Shown here: piece after piece, positions 48,292 through 58,560 of the stretch
How the letters are laid out: every line of letters starts with the position of its first letter
Numbering within the stretch: the stretch's first letter is position 1
From: Chrysophaeum taylorii
Lineage: Eukaryota; Sar; Pelagophyceae; Pelagomonadales; Pelagomonadaceae
DNA: 64,000 nt
Assembly (NCBI GenBank): GCA_029834535.1
Contig: JAQMWT010000095.1
Coordinates: 1-64,000, forward strand
Reading direction: 5' to 3'
Translations under genes and position numbers: made by a program
The notes under the pieces: model-generated
Told to the model about the DNA's origin: nothing
Databases searched by the model: none
The model's input: the letters and a program-made list of their open reading frames with translations, nothing else

Positions 48292-48473
48292 GGCACGTCA
48301 AACCGTTCCTCGTATTTGAACCGGGCGGGCTCTTTGTTCTTGTCGCTCGTTGGTTCCTTGGTTGGTTTTCCGTCCCTTGGTTCGCCTTTCGAGGTTGCAT
48401 CGTTTTTGCTCGCGCGGGTACCCCCTTGGGAAGATGAGTGCATCGTCCCTGATGCAGCGGACTTCGGAGGGGT

Positions 48474-49805
48474 TTAAGGAAGGTCCGGCGGTTGCCATTT
48501 CGCTTTATCCTGGAGGTCGCGGTTCGGCACCCAGTGAATTGCGCGAGTCGAAACGTTCACAAGGGCGCTTCGGGGCTCGGGTGCGGTGGCTTCCACGCGG
48601 GCGCGGTCGGAGGGGGCGCGCTCGATGATGTATGTTTCGGAGGGTTTGTCGGTGGGTACGACTACGTTCGGGCGCGCGATTCCGATGTTGCGGAGCGTGG
48701 GCGGGAGCGCGTTCTGTGCGTCGAGGACTATGTACGCCATGGAAGACGGGGGTATCACGGCCGCTAGATGCGTCATTCGGTCCGTGACTGTGAGGTTACC
48801 CCATGCGAGATCGCTCGGCATTGTGAGAGCCTCCGCGAGCATCTCTAGTTTGAGTGCTTTGGTGTCCGAAGGCGTGGGTCCCGTTCGCACTCCGTTCCGC
48901 GTGATGGTGTATATCGGTGCTGTGGCCTCTCGTGTGCATCCAAAGTTGTTGCGCTGGATGAGAGGCTGCGACGGGTCGAATCCGAGTTTGGCGGCGAAGG
49001 TACCTTGAATAGTGCCGCACGTTTTGGGACGTCGGATGAGCTGAAGAGGCCAGCTCGTGATGATCATGCGCCGACGGGTGCTCATGAAGTCTGGCGTCGT
49101 CGTCCATAAGTCGACGACGGTAATGAAACCTTGCCTCAGCGTGATTTTCGAGCGGATGGAAGGTTCCTGCTCGATGATCCAGCGTCCTACTCCGGAGAGC
49201 TGGAAGAGCTTGATGGTCCAATTGGTCGCGGAGACTCCTTTTCCGGCGTCGCGGGTCGTAAGGTTGCACAAGGCGGAATCGACGCATGGGGGTGTGCCAA
49301 CGAAAAGGGCCGTCGGCCATAGGCTTTCATGCAGGTAACCTTTGACCAGAGAAAGGACCCTGTCGTACCGACCGCCGAGGGTGTGCTGGACGACAGGTAT
49401 TCCTGGAAATTTTCTCTCATGGATTTCTTTGGCGGTGTCGGATGCGTCGATGACGAGCACGACCTTGTACGCGGCTCCGAACCATTCATTGCTCCGGTAG
49501 ATACCCTGGGTGCCCCCTCCAATCCCGCCGAAGAACATCACAACGGGCGTCACGTTCTCCGGGATCCAGGAGAGCGCCTGGTGCTTGTCGATGATCGCTT
49601 GTTCCGTTGTTCGGGACTTCGGCGGTTCTTGCGTCTGTGGGGCTTGCAGGCGCGGCTTGATTGACGACGTTCGAAATGCTTGGCCGTCTGTTTCTCCGGG
49701 GTCTGGAGTTGGATAACTGGTGACCGAGACCGTGAAGGAGGCCATGCCCTCGTGCTCGCTTTCGTGTGAGTTTCCAGGGTCGGCGCATGGCCACGGGGTT
49801 GTCAC
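48474..49805 (-). CDS. Gypsy-1 third copy methyltransferase domain, open to its C-terminus
   Basis: 443 codons. The methyltransferase domain is uninterrupted here, unlike at 10,811 in the plus-strand copy. Motif I reads MFFGGIGGGTQ (Asp of the other copy is Gly). Motif IV is GTPPC, with the Cys codon at 49,284-49,286. It also has EQEP, TRRRMIITSWPL, PIYTITRN and HLAAVIPPSSMAYIVLD. It continues about 90 residues to RDLQDKAKWQPPDLP and stops. The glycine-rich SAM-binding loop and the catalytic Cys are kept. This is the best copy for testing activity by comparison. A 1-nt loss separates it from the protease frame upstream. Confidence 0.87.
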   Translation of the reverse strand: MTTPWPCADPGNSHESEHEGMASFTVSVTSYPTPDPGETDGQAFRTSSIKPRLQAPQTQEPPKSRTTEQAIIDKHQALSWIPENVTPVVMFFGGIGGGTQGIYRSNEWFGAAYKVVLVIDASDTAKEIHERKFPGIPVVQHTLGGRYDRVLSLVKGYLHESLWPTALFVGTPPCVDSALCNLTTRDAGKGVSATNWTIKLFQLSGVGRWIIEQEPSIRSKITLRQGFITVVDLWTTTPDFMSTRRRMIITSWPLQLIRRPKTCGTIQGTFAAKLGFDPSQPLIQRNNFGCTREATAPIYTITRNGVRTGPTPSDTKALKLEMLAEALTMPSDLAWGNLTVTDRMTHLAAVIPPSSMAYIVLDAQNALPPTLRNIGIARPNVVVPTDKPSETYIIERAPSDRARVEATAPEPRSALVNVSTRAIHWVPNRDLQDKAKWQPPDLP

Positions 49806-49814
49806 CTGAACTTC

Positions 49815-50677
49815 TTATTGGCAGTTGACGATTTCCCCCTGTGCAGGCTCTTGACCTGAGAGGATCGACATCGGCGTGTTGTCCATCGACGACATGGCCA
49901 CCGCGGCCGCGGTTGGGTCAGAGCGGTCATGTGTCGAGCAGGTTCCGGCGACGACGCCGAGGTGCTCTACGCTCGGCGCGGTGGCGACGAAGCCTTCTCC
50001 GGGCTTCAGCGCTTGGCTCAGCTTAACCGGGATGTTGTGGGTTCGACCGGGGTCGATGCGCTGGGAGCCGGTTGCGAACGCTCGGATCTCGGGCGCGGAC
50101 GTTTTCGGGTCGTTGCTCGGCATAGACGGGTCCTCGGCTAAGGTGATGGCGGCCGACGCCCGCTGAGGAGGCGGCGAGAGGAGATCCTCTGCCGTGACTA
50201 GGGGTGGAAGAGCTCTCTCGCCACCTTGACTCCGACTCTGCGCCGGCGATTGCCCCCGGAAACCGTAAATTGGCGCTACGACGGGGTGTGCTTCGTAAGC
50301 CGCCCGATAGAGAATGGCGGGTGACCGAACAATCTCCCCCGCGTACGGTAGCTTCATCATCTGGAAGACTGTTTGGGTTCGCGAGAAGGAAATTCGGTCT
50401 CGGGGGTAATCTACCACAGCGCCGAAGGCTCGAATGTCGCGGGCTCCCAGCAGAAACTGTTTATTGGTGTCTGCCACGACGGCACGGCCATTTCGTCCGA
50501 GATGGATGTTCGCAGGGCGATCCACTCTGAAATCGATGTCGTGTTCTTTCCCGATCCGAAGAGCGTGCGCTCGAAAGGCAACTTGCCGCTGTCCAGTAAC
50601 ATGCCTCGCTTCCTCATTAGGCGCGCGAGGTCGCGACAGATGTAGGTGACGTCGGCCATTCCGTCCACCCCAATCAC
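49815..50677 (-). pseudogene. Gypsy-1 third copy protease and beta-rich domain, frameshifted
   Basis: Frame 50,411-50,677 begins MIGVDGMADVTYICRDLA and loses phase near 50,480, where 12 bp or so present in the other copies (gtagtcgccatcgtg region) are missing. Frame 49,815-50,525 carries LLGARDIRAFGAVVDYPRDR and the beta-rich domain IDPGRTHNIPVKLSQ. At 50,678 the Gypsy-1 sequence ends abruptly and copia-B begins. Confidence 0.8.
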
Positions 50678-51325
50678 CCCCTGCTCCTGCTTCTTCTCCC
50701 TCTTCTGACGCTCTCGCCGACGATTCTGGCTCTATGTCACCGCCGCCCTTGCTTCTTTCTTACAAAGACCTTTTTGCACAAGATGACCTCATTCTTGTCC
50801 CAGGTTCCAAACAACCTAACATCCGCAAGACAACTTCTATGAAAAATATCCAAGCCCGGCTGCAAGCAAGCGTCTACTATTGGTGCTTACAATGCCGCTG
50901 GTGGCAAACTCGCCGATTTCCGCTGGGATCTTCGCCACCACTTTATCACGTTCAAGTCTCCCGCCCTCTCCACCCTTCATCTCAATGGTGGTATCCTCTG
51001 GTCTGCTATCTGCTCAGAGGGGGAACATGCGTTGTTAGCTCGTCTTCTTCTCCCGTTGCGCACTGACTGACTTGCCCGCTACCCGCACGTCGATGGTTAC
51101 TTCGCCCACGCCAAGTGCGCATCCAGCATCCCAGCTGCAACCTTTTTAACTGCTGATGGTTCACCTACGTGCCCCATTCCTCAGCCCCTTTTATCTGCGT
51201 TCACTGAACACGCTGCTGCCGTTAGCACTTCTTCCTTACAATATGCACTTACGTACCTGGCGCCGACCAGCTTCATTGATCACAACTCCTCCGAGTTCGG
51301 CGCTACTTCGGCATCTCTGGCTGAC

Positions 51326-52567
51326 TTGGAGGAATACCTTCTGGTCTCTACAGAGTTTATCACCCAGGTCTTACACACCGACCATACTATCCATATTCAA
51401 CCGGGGTCTGCTTCTCCTACTCCTACTGCCGCCGTTTCCGCTTATTCCGAAGTTGCGCACACTGCCTCGACCGCAACGTCGTTAAACTATAATTCACCAG
51501 CCACTGTTGGTCCTGACGAATATAAGGTCCAAGAAGCGGACGTTTCCATTGACGAATATAAACTCAAGTGCCTCCACGGTTTGTCGCCTGAAAACAGGCA
51601 CGCCTACCTCAAGGCCATCGCCAAGGAACTCCACGACATTATCCGCTTTGGCTGCTTCAAACTTTCCTTACCCGACGGTGTCTCTCGTCCGATCGACAGC
51701 AGGATGGTGCTGAAGATTAAAACAGACTCTGCAGGCAAATACGTCAAGCACAAGGCTCGCCTCGTGCTACGTGGCTTCCTAGCATCTCTTGGCGCCGATT
51801 TCTTTGGCACCTTCAGCCCCATGGCCACAATGACCGCAATCCGGGTACTACTGGCTACTGCAGCATACAAGCAATTGCCTGTCTATCATGCAGACGTCCC
51901 GAACGCCTTCGTTCAGTCTGACATTGATGCCAACGTCTATGTTCAGTTACCTGACGGCATCATGCTTATCGACCCCGATGACGCTAAGTACAAGGGCCGA
52001 CGCCTACCGAAACTGCTGAAGTCACTTTATGGACTTCGGCAATCACCATCTCGTTGGAACAAAGAGATAGACGGCTTCTTCCGTAGCCTTGGCTACAAGC
52101 GCCTGCATTCGGACTCTTGCCTATATGCCCGAGTATCCGCACATGCCAAGTTCGTCGTATGCAGTCTGTCTGTAGACGACATTGTGTCCAATGATGACAC
52201 TCTTCGTACTGAGTTACAGAATGCCCTCCACAAACGGTATACTGTAGAGCAGTTTGAACCTGTCCATACCCTCCTAGGCATGCGTGTGTGTCGCACATCT
52301 GACGGTTCCATTTCTCTGGATGTGCAAGCCAAGCTGGATGAACTCTTAGCTGATCACCCTGTCTTGCAGCAACTGACCCCGCTTAAACATCCTATGTCAT
52401 CGTCCTTCAAGTATAAAGATGGCACTCCCAGCTCTGAAACAGAGTTGTACATCAATTCGCACTTTGCCACCCTCCTTGGCAAGCTGGTGTTCATGCAAGT
52501 TGCCTGCAGACCTGACTTCTCGCAGGCCTCGGGCAGATGTTCGCGTGGTATGCATGCACCCACGTAG
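51326..52567 (+). CDS. pol: copia-B reverse transcriptase
   Basis: 413 codons. It has a linker with YKVQEADVSIDEYKLKCLHG, then the copia-type RT: MVLKIKTDSAGKYVKHKARL, HADVPNAFVQSDIDANVYVQ, LPKLLKSLYGLRQSPSRWNK. The polymerase box is LSVDDI, with Ser before VDD; copia-C has the same SVDD. Two residues (IV) of the copia-C reading VDDIVIVSNDD are missing here. It ends at a TAG after GMHAPT, beyond which similarity to RT connection sequence continues. Confidence 0.88.
   Translation: MEEYLLVSTEFITQVLHTDHTIHIQPGSASPTPTAAVSAYSEVAHTASTATSLNYNSPATVGPDEYKVQEADVSIDEYKLKCLHGLSPENRHAYLKAIAKELHDIIRFGCFKLSLPDGVSRPIDSRMVLKIKTDSAGKYVKHKARLVLRGFLASLGADFFGTFSPMATMTAIRVLLATAAYKQLPVYHADVPNAFVQSDIDANVYVQLPDGIMLIDPDDAKYKGRRLPKLLKSLYGLRQSPSRWNKEIDGFFRSLGYKRLHSDSCLYARVSAHAKFVVCSLSVDDIVSNDDTLRTELQNALHKRYTVEQFEPVHTLLGMRVCRTSDGSISLDVQAKLDELLADHPVLQQLTPLKHPMSSSFKYKDGTPSSETELYINSHFATLLGKLVFMQVACRPDFSQASGRCSRGMHAPT
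51469..51489 (+). repeat. Recurring 21-bp motif GACCG-AA-GTCGTTAAACTA, first of six
   Basis: The same motif with one or two changes is at 53,375-53,395, 54,388-54,408, 57,642-57,662, 58,878-58,899 and 59,526-59,546, always on the plus strand. Here and at 57,642 it lies in coding sequence (ATSLNY). At 53,375 and 59,526 it lies just after the RNase H stop. At 54,388 it is in the 3' region, and at 58,878 at the edge of an inserted segment. Confidence 0.85.
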
Positions 52568-52579
52568 GTTCACGTCCAA

Positions 52580-53357
52580 ATGCTAGAGCATTTGCTTCGC
52601 TACCTCAAGAAGCCGGAAAACCGCTCACTTCGCCTCTGGTTCCATCCTAAAGGTAATGCCATTGAAGCTCGCCTTCGCACTGTCGCCGCTAATCGAATTG
52701 ATCTATCCACGGTGGTCGACTACCAACCGCAGGATGTATCTACTGGACAGTTTGATCCCTTAGTTAGTTGCCATGGTTGACGCTGACAACGCCCCTTCCT
52801 TAGCACAGGAAGATAGGAAACCTAACACCGGATTTGTCTTCTATCTTTTCAACTGCCTTATTGGTTGGAAAAGCAAACTTCAACCGATTGTCTCCTGCTC
52901 AACTCACGAAGCTGAGTTGATTGCCCTCAGTATTTGTGCTGATGAAGCACTTCGGCTACGCAAGCTGCTGTTGGAACTCTCCTTTGTCGTCAACCCCACC
53001 TTCTACGTCAACAATGCTAATGGTGAGAACACCGTTGATCCCGTTGACTTCGATGACAATGACAACCCAATTGCTAAAGATATGCGCTTCATCAGAAGCC
53101 TACCTCTCTTGTCTGACAATGCTGCCGCTGTTCGCGCCTCTAATAACCCAGATGGGTCTTCTCGATCCAAGGCACTGTCGACCAGATGGTTTAAGATCCG
53201 TGAGTACATCTCGCTACAGAAAATACGAGTCCATCATGTTCCCGGCAAGCTGAACGTGGCGGATGGTTTTACAAAGCCACTTGCTGCTGAGTTCTCCACC
53301 TTTCGCTCTCTACTCGGTATGCATCATGCCTCGGATGACTATCCTTTACAGGATTGA
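52580..53357 (+). pseudogene. copia-B RNase H, frameshifted
   Basis: Frame 52,580-52,780 (LEHLLRYLKKPENRSLRLWF) passes by a 1-nt shift into 52,773-53,357. RNase H signatures are DADNAPSLAQEDRKPNTGFV, CSTHEAELIALSICADEA, LLSDNAAAVRASNNPDGSSR and VHHVPGKLNVADGFTKPL. This is the usual end of the copia polyprotein. Confidence 0.85.
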
Positions 53358-55242
53358 AGATGCCTAACTCTAGTGACCGCAACGTCGTTAAACTACCCCC
53401 TAGCCCTGGCCTACTTTCTTTTGCCACATTTTTTGTTTGTACGCGTGTGAGTGTCGCTCATGTCTTTTTCTTGGCACTCCCGTGGCCGTGGCATCTCTCC
53501 AGTCGTTCGAAGGACAATTCCACGCTCGCTCTCCACGACCGAACCTTCTCCCAAGTTGTCGCAAAAGCAACAACCCATGCTCGCTGTTACTACTGCTACC
53601 TCCCAGGCTGCTGCTGTCGCACCGATACCAGCCAAACATACTTTACCTCAATCGCTAACACTCCAGGATGGCCTCAACATGGATTTTGTTCCTGTTTGAA
53701 CGGGGAATCTCTTCCTTTGAGAGCTTCCGTGTCCCTGCCACCCCGTCTCTCTCTTCTTTTATGCGAGCGGAAATCGCAACGGCACTCAACTCGATCTATG
53801 AGTCTACTGACCTTTCACTGTTTGTGGAACTAACAACATTCATATCCATGCGCCTACCCATGACTATGCCTTGGGTAGCTGCCCCTGCTATTGCTTCTAT
53901 TGGCGGCTACAGAGGCCCCAAACGCGAACGTTTCATTTTGTCATCCTTCTGTGCGCAATGCCTCAACAATTTGGGACAACCAACGTTCCTTGTCTCGACC
54001 ACGTACAGTTCGAAGTCACAAACACCTCGTGAACTCCCCACTGAAGTGCTGAGTCACCTCAACACGGACGACCATAAGAAGAATGGTCACATCCCCATTT
54101 CTGCTATTACCATGAACATTTGCTGTGCTTGTCACAATACTGATCAGGTGCCTATACAACCTACTGTGTGTGCTCGCAACGCTACTTCCTTCCAATCCCC
54201 CTGTGATGCGCGCTCAGCTGGTCACATACGCGCGACCATCATACGCACCTATCATTTGCCTGTGATGCGCGCTCAGCTGGTCACATACGCGCGACCATCA
54301 TACGCACCTATCATTTGCCAATGGAGTTATATACTCTTTTGACTAGCAATCTAACGCGAAATACCCCCTACTTGCACAGCATGTGTTGACCGAGACGTCG
54401 TTAAACTACTCACTCCCCACATCATGACCTACCCTGGAAAGGACTTCACCATCGACACACCCTGCTTTTTCTGCCTCGGCTGATGTCGATGCCTTACATC
54501 AGCAAGTCGAGCAACCCCTGAAAACTCTTCGCCTATATATCCGCAAAGTCAACATCTTCAGCGCTGAAAAATATATCTCTGCGCACTGATCTACAGGCTG
54601 CCATTGCTTCAATCACCTCCCTGGAGAATCGGCTCTTTCCTCCTACTGCCAATGCACACGTGTTACTCATAACACTGTACAAGATCCCAGAGCTGCTGCC
54701 TCGCTTAACTCTTACAGCTTATGACCAATATGCTGCCAACCACTCCTCCCAGGACGATCACCTCCTTCATATACGTGACAAGTTGCTCTCATGCTTCAGA
54801 GCATTCCGCCCGCTCTCATGTGAATCTGAAGACTCTTCTATCTTCGTTCGCCAAGTCGAACTTTTTGGAAAACCAACTGGACACCGTTCAACTAGATTCT
54901 CTGTCGCCATCCATACTGAATGCTCTACTTGCACTCACCCTTCTCTTGGCACCACATCATTCAGCTATTGGTGTTCACCACCTTACAGCATAAGCTGACG
55001 ATGATTAATAATCCTAACTCACTGTCTGTTGTATATGTGTTTCTGAATGTTCTGTTCAAAGGGGTCAAATCGACTCTCAGCTCCACCAAGTCCAAGTCCT
55101 AAGACCCTTCTATACTCTTTATGCTTCGTATGTGACCTCTGCGACCATCAAGACTGTATTATCCCTTTTTTCTTCCTTCATCATCATCTTTTTCAAGAGA
55201 TGTTCTATAGACGCACCTTGCGCTTAAGACATCTCGAGGGGG
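53358..55242 (+). other. copia-B 3' region, unusually long; open frames of unknown meaning
   Basis: About 1.9 kb between RNase H stop and the LTR. Two consecutive open frames (53,451-53,699, starting MSLMSFSWHSRGRGISP, and 53,668-54,342, 224 codons) have no motif I recognise. Neither a signal peptide with a clear transmembrane anchor nor a zinc knuckle was seen. A 59-bp tandem duplication lies at 54,201-54,318. From 54,360 to 55,240 no supportable gene is seen. The tract cgaggggg (55,235-55,242) directly precedes the LTR and is a likely polypurine tract. Confidence 0.5.
54201..54318. repeat. 59-bp tandem duplication
   Basis: Unit ctgtgatgcgcgctcagctg and following bases occurs at 54,201-54,259 and again at 54,260-54,318 without visible mismatch. 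It shifts the frame of the overlapping open region. Confidence 0.93.
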
Positions 55243-55910
55243 TGCAGAGAAATCTGCTGCCTCTTACCCTTATCCATCCGTTGAGAACGTGGTCTCTTCC
55301 TTACCCTTCTTCTTCCTTTCTACACAATCAAATAGTCCTCTGATTTGTGCTTAAGCTCATCATCATGGTCGAGCGCGCCCCGAGGTATGTAGCACTATAC
55401 ACTTTACCTTTCTCGTGTAGTTCTAGATGCCGCCTGTCGTGTTCTGAGGAGGATATAGGGCACATACCTTTTCATTCCCCGAATTAAATACCCCTTACCC
55501 TGATCGCCGACTGCGGTTGCGATGGAGGACGGTGCCTCATGAATCCTGAGCCTTGCAAGGGCATCCGCCCTCCCGGCGTAGGTTGGCACCTATTCGCCTC
55601 CCGGGCGGGCCGGTTGGCAGCCGGAACGTTCGCAGTGGGACGGGGTATGGCCGGGGGGCGAAGACGGAAGGTTATCGACGAGCTGGTTGTCAGTCACATC
55701 GCGGTCTCCTCGTCGCATGGCGACAAGCTTGATGGTCACTCTCCGCCGACCGACCTTTCGGCGCTCCTCGTCTACAGGCCCGTGATTCCGGACTGGCTCC
55801 TGTCGGTCCGGCCTGGCTCCCATGCTCGGGAGAGGTCTGAAGTTAGTTACTTAGTTAGTCCCCGAATTAAATACTTCCAGACGTTCATGATGAGACGGGA
55901 TGGTTTCCCA
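55243..55910 (+). repeat. copia-B 3' LTR, split by a TTAG-tailed element
   Basis: It starts TGCAGAGAAATCTGCTG after the purine tract. Similarity with the copia-C LTR (61,513-61,791) holds on both sides of the inserted element. Without the insertion and the duplicated target it is about 285 bp and ends near GATGGTTTCCCA. Weak similarity continues about 35 bp further in both copies, so the outer boundary is uncertain. Confidence 0.78.
55492..55858 (+). mobile_element. SINE-like TTAG-tailed element, copy d (full length)
   Basis: 367 bp beginning cccttaccctgatcgccgac and ending gttagttacttagttag. The flanking direct repeat is tccccgaattaaatac (55,476-55,491 and 55,859-55,874), 16 bp. The copia-C LTR provides the uninterrupted relative. 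The target duplication is far too long for an LTR integrase and fits target-primed insertion. Confidence 0.85.
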
Positions 55911-55948
55911 GGTGATTTACCACTGCTTGCTAAATGCTCTGCAGAGAG

Positions 55949-56090
55949 TAGTCGATTTGAAAGAGGGAAACGCCTGGCGGCGTTGCAATACGTGCGTCAG
56001 GGGTTGAAGTAGAGTCCAGTAAACGGGAAGTGGGGTAGAGAGCTCGATAGAACTAGGGGTAAGGGTGGCGGTGTAAGGGTTACCGCCACA
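55949..56090 (-). repeat. Gypsy-1 LTR fragment
   Basis: 142 bp equal to the first part of the Gypsy-1 LTR: minus strand TGTGGCGGTAACCC from 56,090 to ...ttcaaatcgacta at 55,949. The outer edge falls exactly on the LTR TG terminus. The inner edge abuts copia-B LTR sequence. It could be the remains of the 5' LTR of the minus-strand third copy, displaced by copia-B. Confidence 0.75.
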
Positions 56091-56415
56091 GCGACGACGT
56101 CAGCAAAGATGCCGAAAACCTCTGACAGGGCTGGGATGCCGGCCTCTTTGACGCTAAAGAGGACGCACTCGAGCAGGCCGTCATGCCAGGTGGTCCGCGC
56201 TCCTCCGCTGTTGACAAGGTTGGCCTGCGTGAGAAGCACCTTGCCGTGAGCGTCGAGAACGACGTCAGTGCCCAGAATGCGAGTGCCCACGAGGCCCGAA
56301 CAAGCTGGAGAGGGGTAGCCAAAGTACTGGGCACACATCTCAGCCCAGCAGCGGTTGGGGATTTGAAGGGAGGAGCTGAGCCACGAGCTGATGAACGCGG
56401 TCGAGAAGCGATCCC
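56091..56415 (-). pseudogene. Unrecognised coding remnant next to a Helitron
   Basis: The minus strand is open through 56,415-56,091 with natural composition: STAFISSWLSSSLQIPNRCW, AEMCAQYFGYPSPACSGLVG, TRILGTDVVLDAHGKVLL, ECVLFSVKEAGIPALSEVFG. The frame runs on into the LTR fragment. It resembles in style the remnant at 43,021-43,690 and could be an upstream part of the same kind of protein; I cannot name the family. It may be a captured or flanking gene fragment. Confidence 0.45.
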
Positions 56416-57369
56416 TGTTTGTCTTTGAAGGTCGACTGCTAAGAGGGGTGTGTGTGTGTTGTGCATGAAGGTCCCTGTTTGTCTTTAAATGTCGGCCCCA
56501 GTTTGTCCCCCGATTCAGGGTAAGGATCAGGTAGGCGCGCGAGCCAGAGACATTGATCCTCCAAGCCGTCTACGGCGACCTCGCAGACTATTTCCACGAC
56601 CCGCGGCGGCTCTTTCAGCGCGCCATTCTCACGCCCCGTCGAAACGATGTCGTCGATGCTGACAACGCGCGCATGACCGCGGCCTTTCCCGGAGACGAGG
56701 CGTCGGGGTTCTTGTTGGTACGGCCACTGCAACGGCACCGGATACATCATCGATCGTGTCGTGTCACCGAGGCTCCCCCAACCAGTATCCCTTAAGCCCC
56801 ACCGACGCCAAACGATCAACAAGAGCCAGAGGCAGACGCCCCGCAAAGTTGGCGTCCTCTTGCCCAAGCCCGTCTTCTGCCACGTCCAGCTCTACGTGGC
56901 TCTCTGTCGATCGGCAACCCCGAGGATATCCTCTTCTGGGTCGACGACTCCACCCTACCCCACACGTGCTGCGCAATGCCGATAAGCCCCCGCCCGGCGT
57001 CTACACGCGCACTGTAGGTGAACTTACTGGGCCAGGTGAACTTACTGGGCCAGGTGAACTTGCTGGGTGTAGATATTGGGACAATGTGAACTTAGTGACC
57101 AGGTGAACTTACTGGGACCAAGTGAGCTTAATGGGGTTTTTAGAGTAAACTCAAAGGCTAATCAAAGTAGCGTAGATTGGCGGGGGTGAGAGCGACGAGC
57201 TCAAAGGAGAGTGGGGTGAGGGGATGTGAGCACGAGTGGGTTTACTCCGAACTTACTGGGGTTGGAGATTGGGACTAGGTGAACTTACTGACCAGGTGAA
57301 CTTACTGGGACCAGGTGAACTTACTGGGGTTAGAGATTGGGACTAGGTGAACTTGCTGGCCTGCACTTG
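56416..57369 (+). mobile_element. Helitron-like unit H3 (5' end rearranged)
   Basis: The TC terminus is not seen; the unit starts within tgtttgtctttgaaggtcga and then tttaaatgtcgg. The helicase remnant spans 56,550-57,020 (AVYGDLADYFHDPRRLFQRA, AILTPRRNDVVDADN; later INKSQ and QLYVAL). The 3' repeat region is 57,015-57,369, ending GGCCTGCACTTG followed by T. Compared with H2a, about 100 bp around the CNGTR segment is deleted. Confidence 0.72.
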
Positions 57370-57484
57370 TGTTTACTATTCCCAAGTAGTTGTATTCTCA
57401 GCATTCTAGCATCCCCCTTGGTGCTTCAAGTAAATGAACTACATAAGCTCAGAAACATATTACCCTGGACTAATTCTTTCGCTG

Positions 57485-58560
57485 AACTATCTGACATGGA
57501 GGTATACCTCCTATGCTCTACCGAGTACATCACCCAGGTACTTCATGAGGAACCCCTCCTTGTGGTTGCCTTGGAACATGGCAGCTCTACCCCTTCCACC
57601 TATGCCACTCACGCCCATCTTGAAGTTCTTTACTCTGCTTCGACCGAAAAGTCGTTAAACTATGGCTATCCAGCCACCGTAGGCCCGGCTGAATACAAAG
57701 TCCAAGAAGCCGACGTATCTATCGACGAGTATAAGCTCAAGTGTCTACAAGGTCTTTCTCCCGAAGACAGTCAAGCTCATATCAAAGCGATCGCAATGGG
57801 GTTGCACGATATAGTGCGCTTCGGTTGCTTCAAGCTAGCTCTACCTGATGCTTCGACTCGTCCAATTCACAGTCGCCTGGTACTCAAGATCAAGAAAAAC
57901 ACCTCCGGGGAGTATATCAAGCACATGGCTCTGTTAGTCCTGCGTGGCTTCCTAGCTTCACTTGGCGATGATTTCTTTGGGACGTTTAGTCCTGTCCTAT
58001 GGCAACGATGACCGCTACACGTGTCACTTTAGCTATTGCTGCATACAAGAACTAGCCCGTGTACCACAGTGACGTGCCCAACGCGTCCGTCCAATCTGAT
58101 ATCGATGCGCACGTCTACGTACAGCTCCCTGACGGCATCAAGCTACTCGATCCTCAAGACGCCAAATACCGTGGCCGCCGTTTAACCAAGCTGCTGAAGT
58201 CAATGGACTCAAACAATCTCCTTCTCTCTGGAACAAAGAGATCGACAGCTTCTTTCGGAGTCTTGGATACAAGCGACTCCATGCGGGTACTTGTTAATAC
58301 GTTCGTACTTCTCCGCGCGCTCCATTCGTTATTTGCAGTCTATCTGTGGACGACATTGTTATAGTGTCGAACGACGACACACTACGCACTGAGCTCCAAG
58401 AAGCACGGCATAAGCGCTTCTCTGTGGAACAGTTCGAGCCAGTTCACACTCTTCTGGAAATGCGTGTCTTCGGAACGCCGAATGGATCCATATCGTTAGA
58501 CGTTCAAGCCAAGCTAGAAGGACTATTCGACGACCATCCTATATTGAAACACACTTAGTC
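57485..58560 (+). pseudogene. copia-C reverse transcriptase, frameshifted
   Basis: It opens in 57,337-58,011 (KVQEADVSIDEYKLKCLQGL, RLVLKIKKNTSGEYIKHMAL, GTFSPV) and is lost by a 1-nt change near 57,998. It resumes at 58,059 (HSDVPNASVQSDIDAHVYVQ) and again at 58,346 (MDDIVIVSNDDTLRTEL). The polymerase box is LSVDDIVIVS across a frame break, with the same Ser as copia-B. Confidence 0.8.

Larger units (their letters stand above)
50679..55910 (+). mobile_element. copia-B (5'-truncated)
   Basis: A Ty1/copia element different from copia-A. Sequence begins at the Gypsy-1 junction without an LTR, passes a linker (50,700-51,330), RT/RNase H (51,326-53,357) and about 1.9 kb of 3' region, and ends in an LTR (55,243-55,910). 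Gag, protease and integrase are missing upstream. Its close relative copia-C follows at 57,370. Confidence 0.8.

Noticed and set aside
53668-54342. Env-like or captured gene in the copia-B 3' region
   Set aside because: No convincing signal peptide, transmembrane anchor or conserved motif, and a 59-bp tandem repeat distorts the frame. Left as unassigned.
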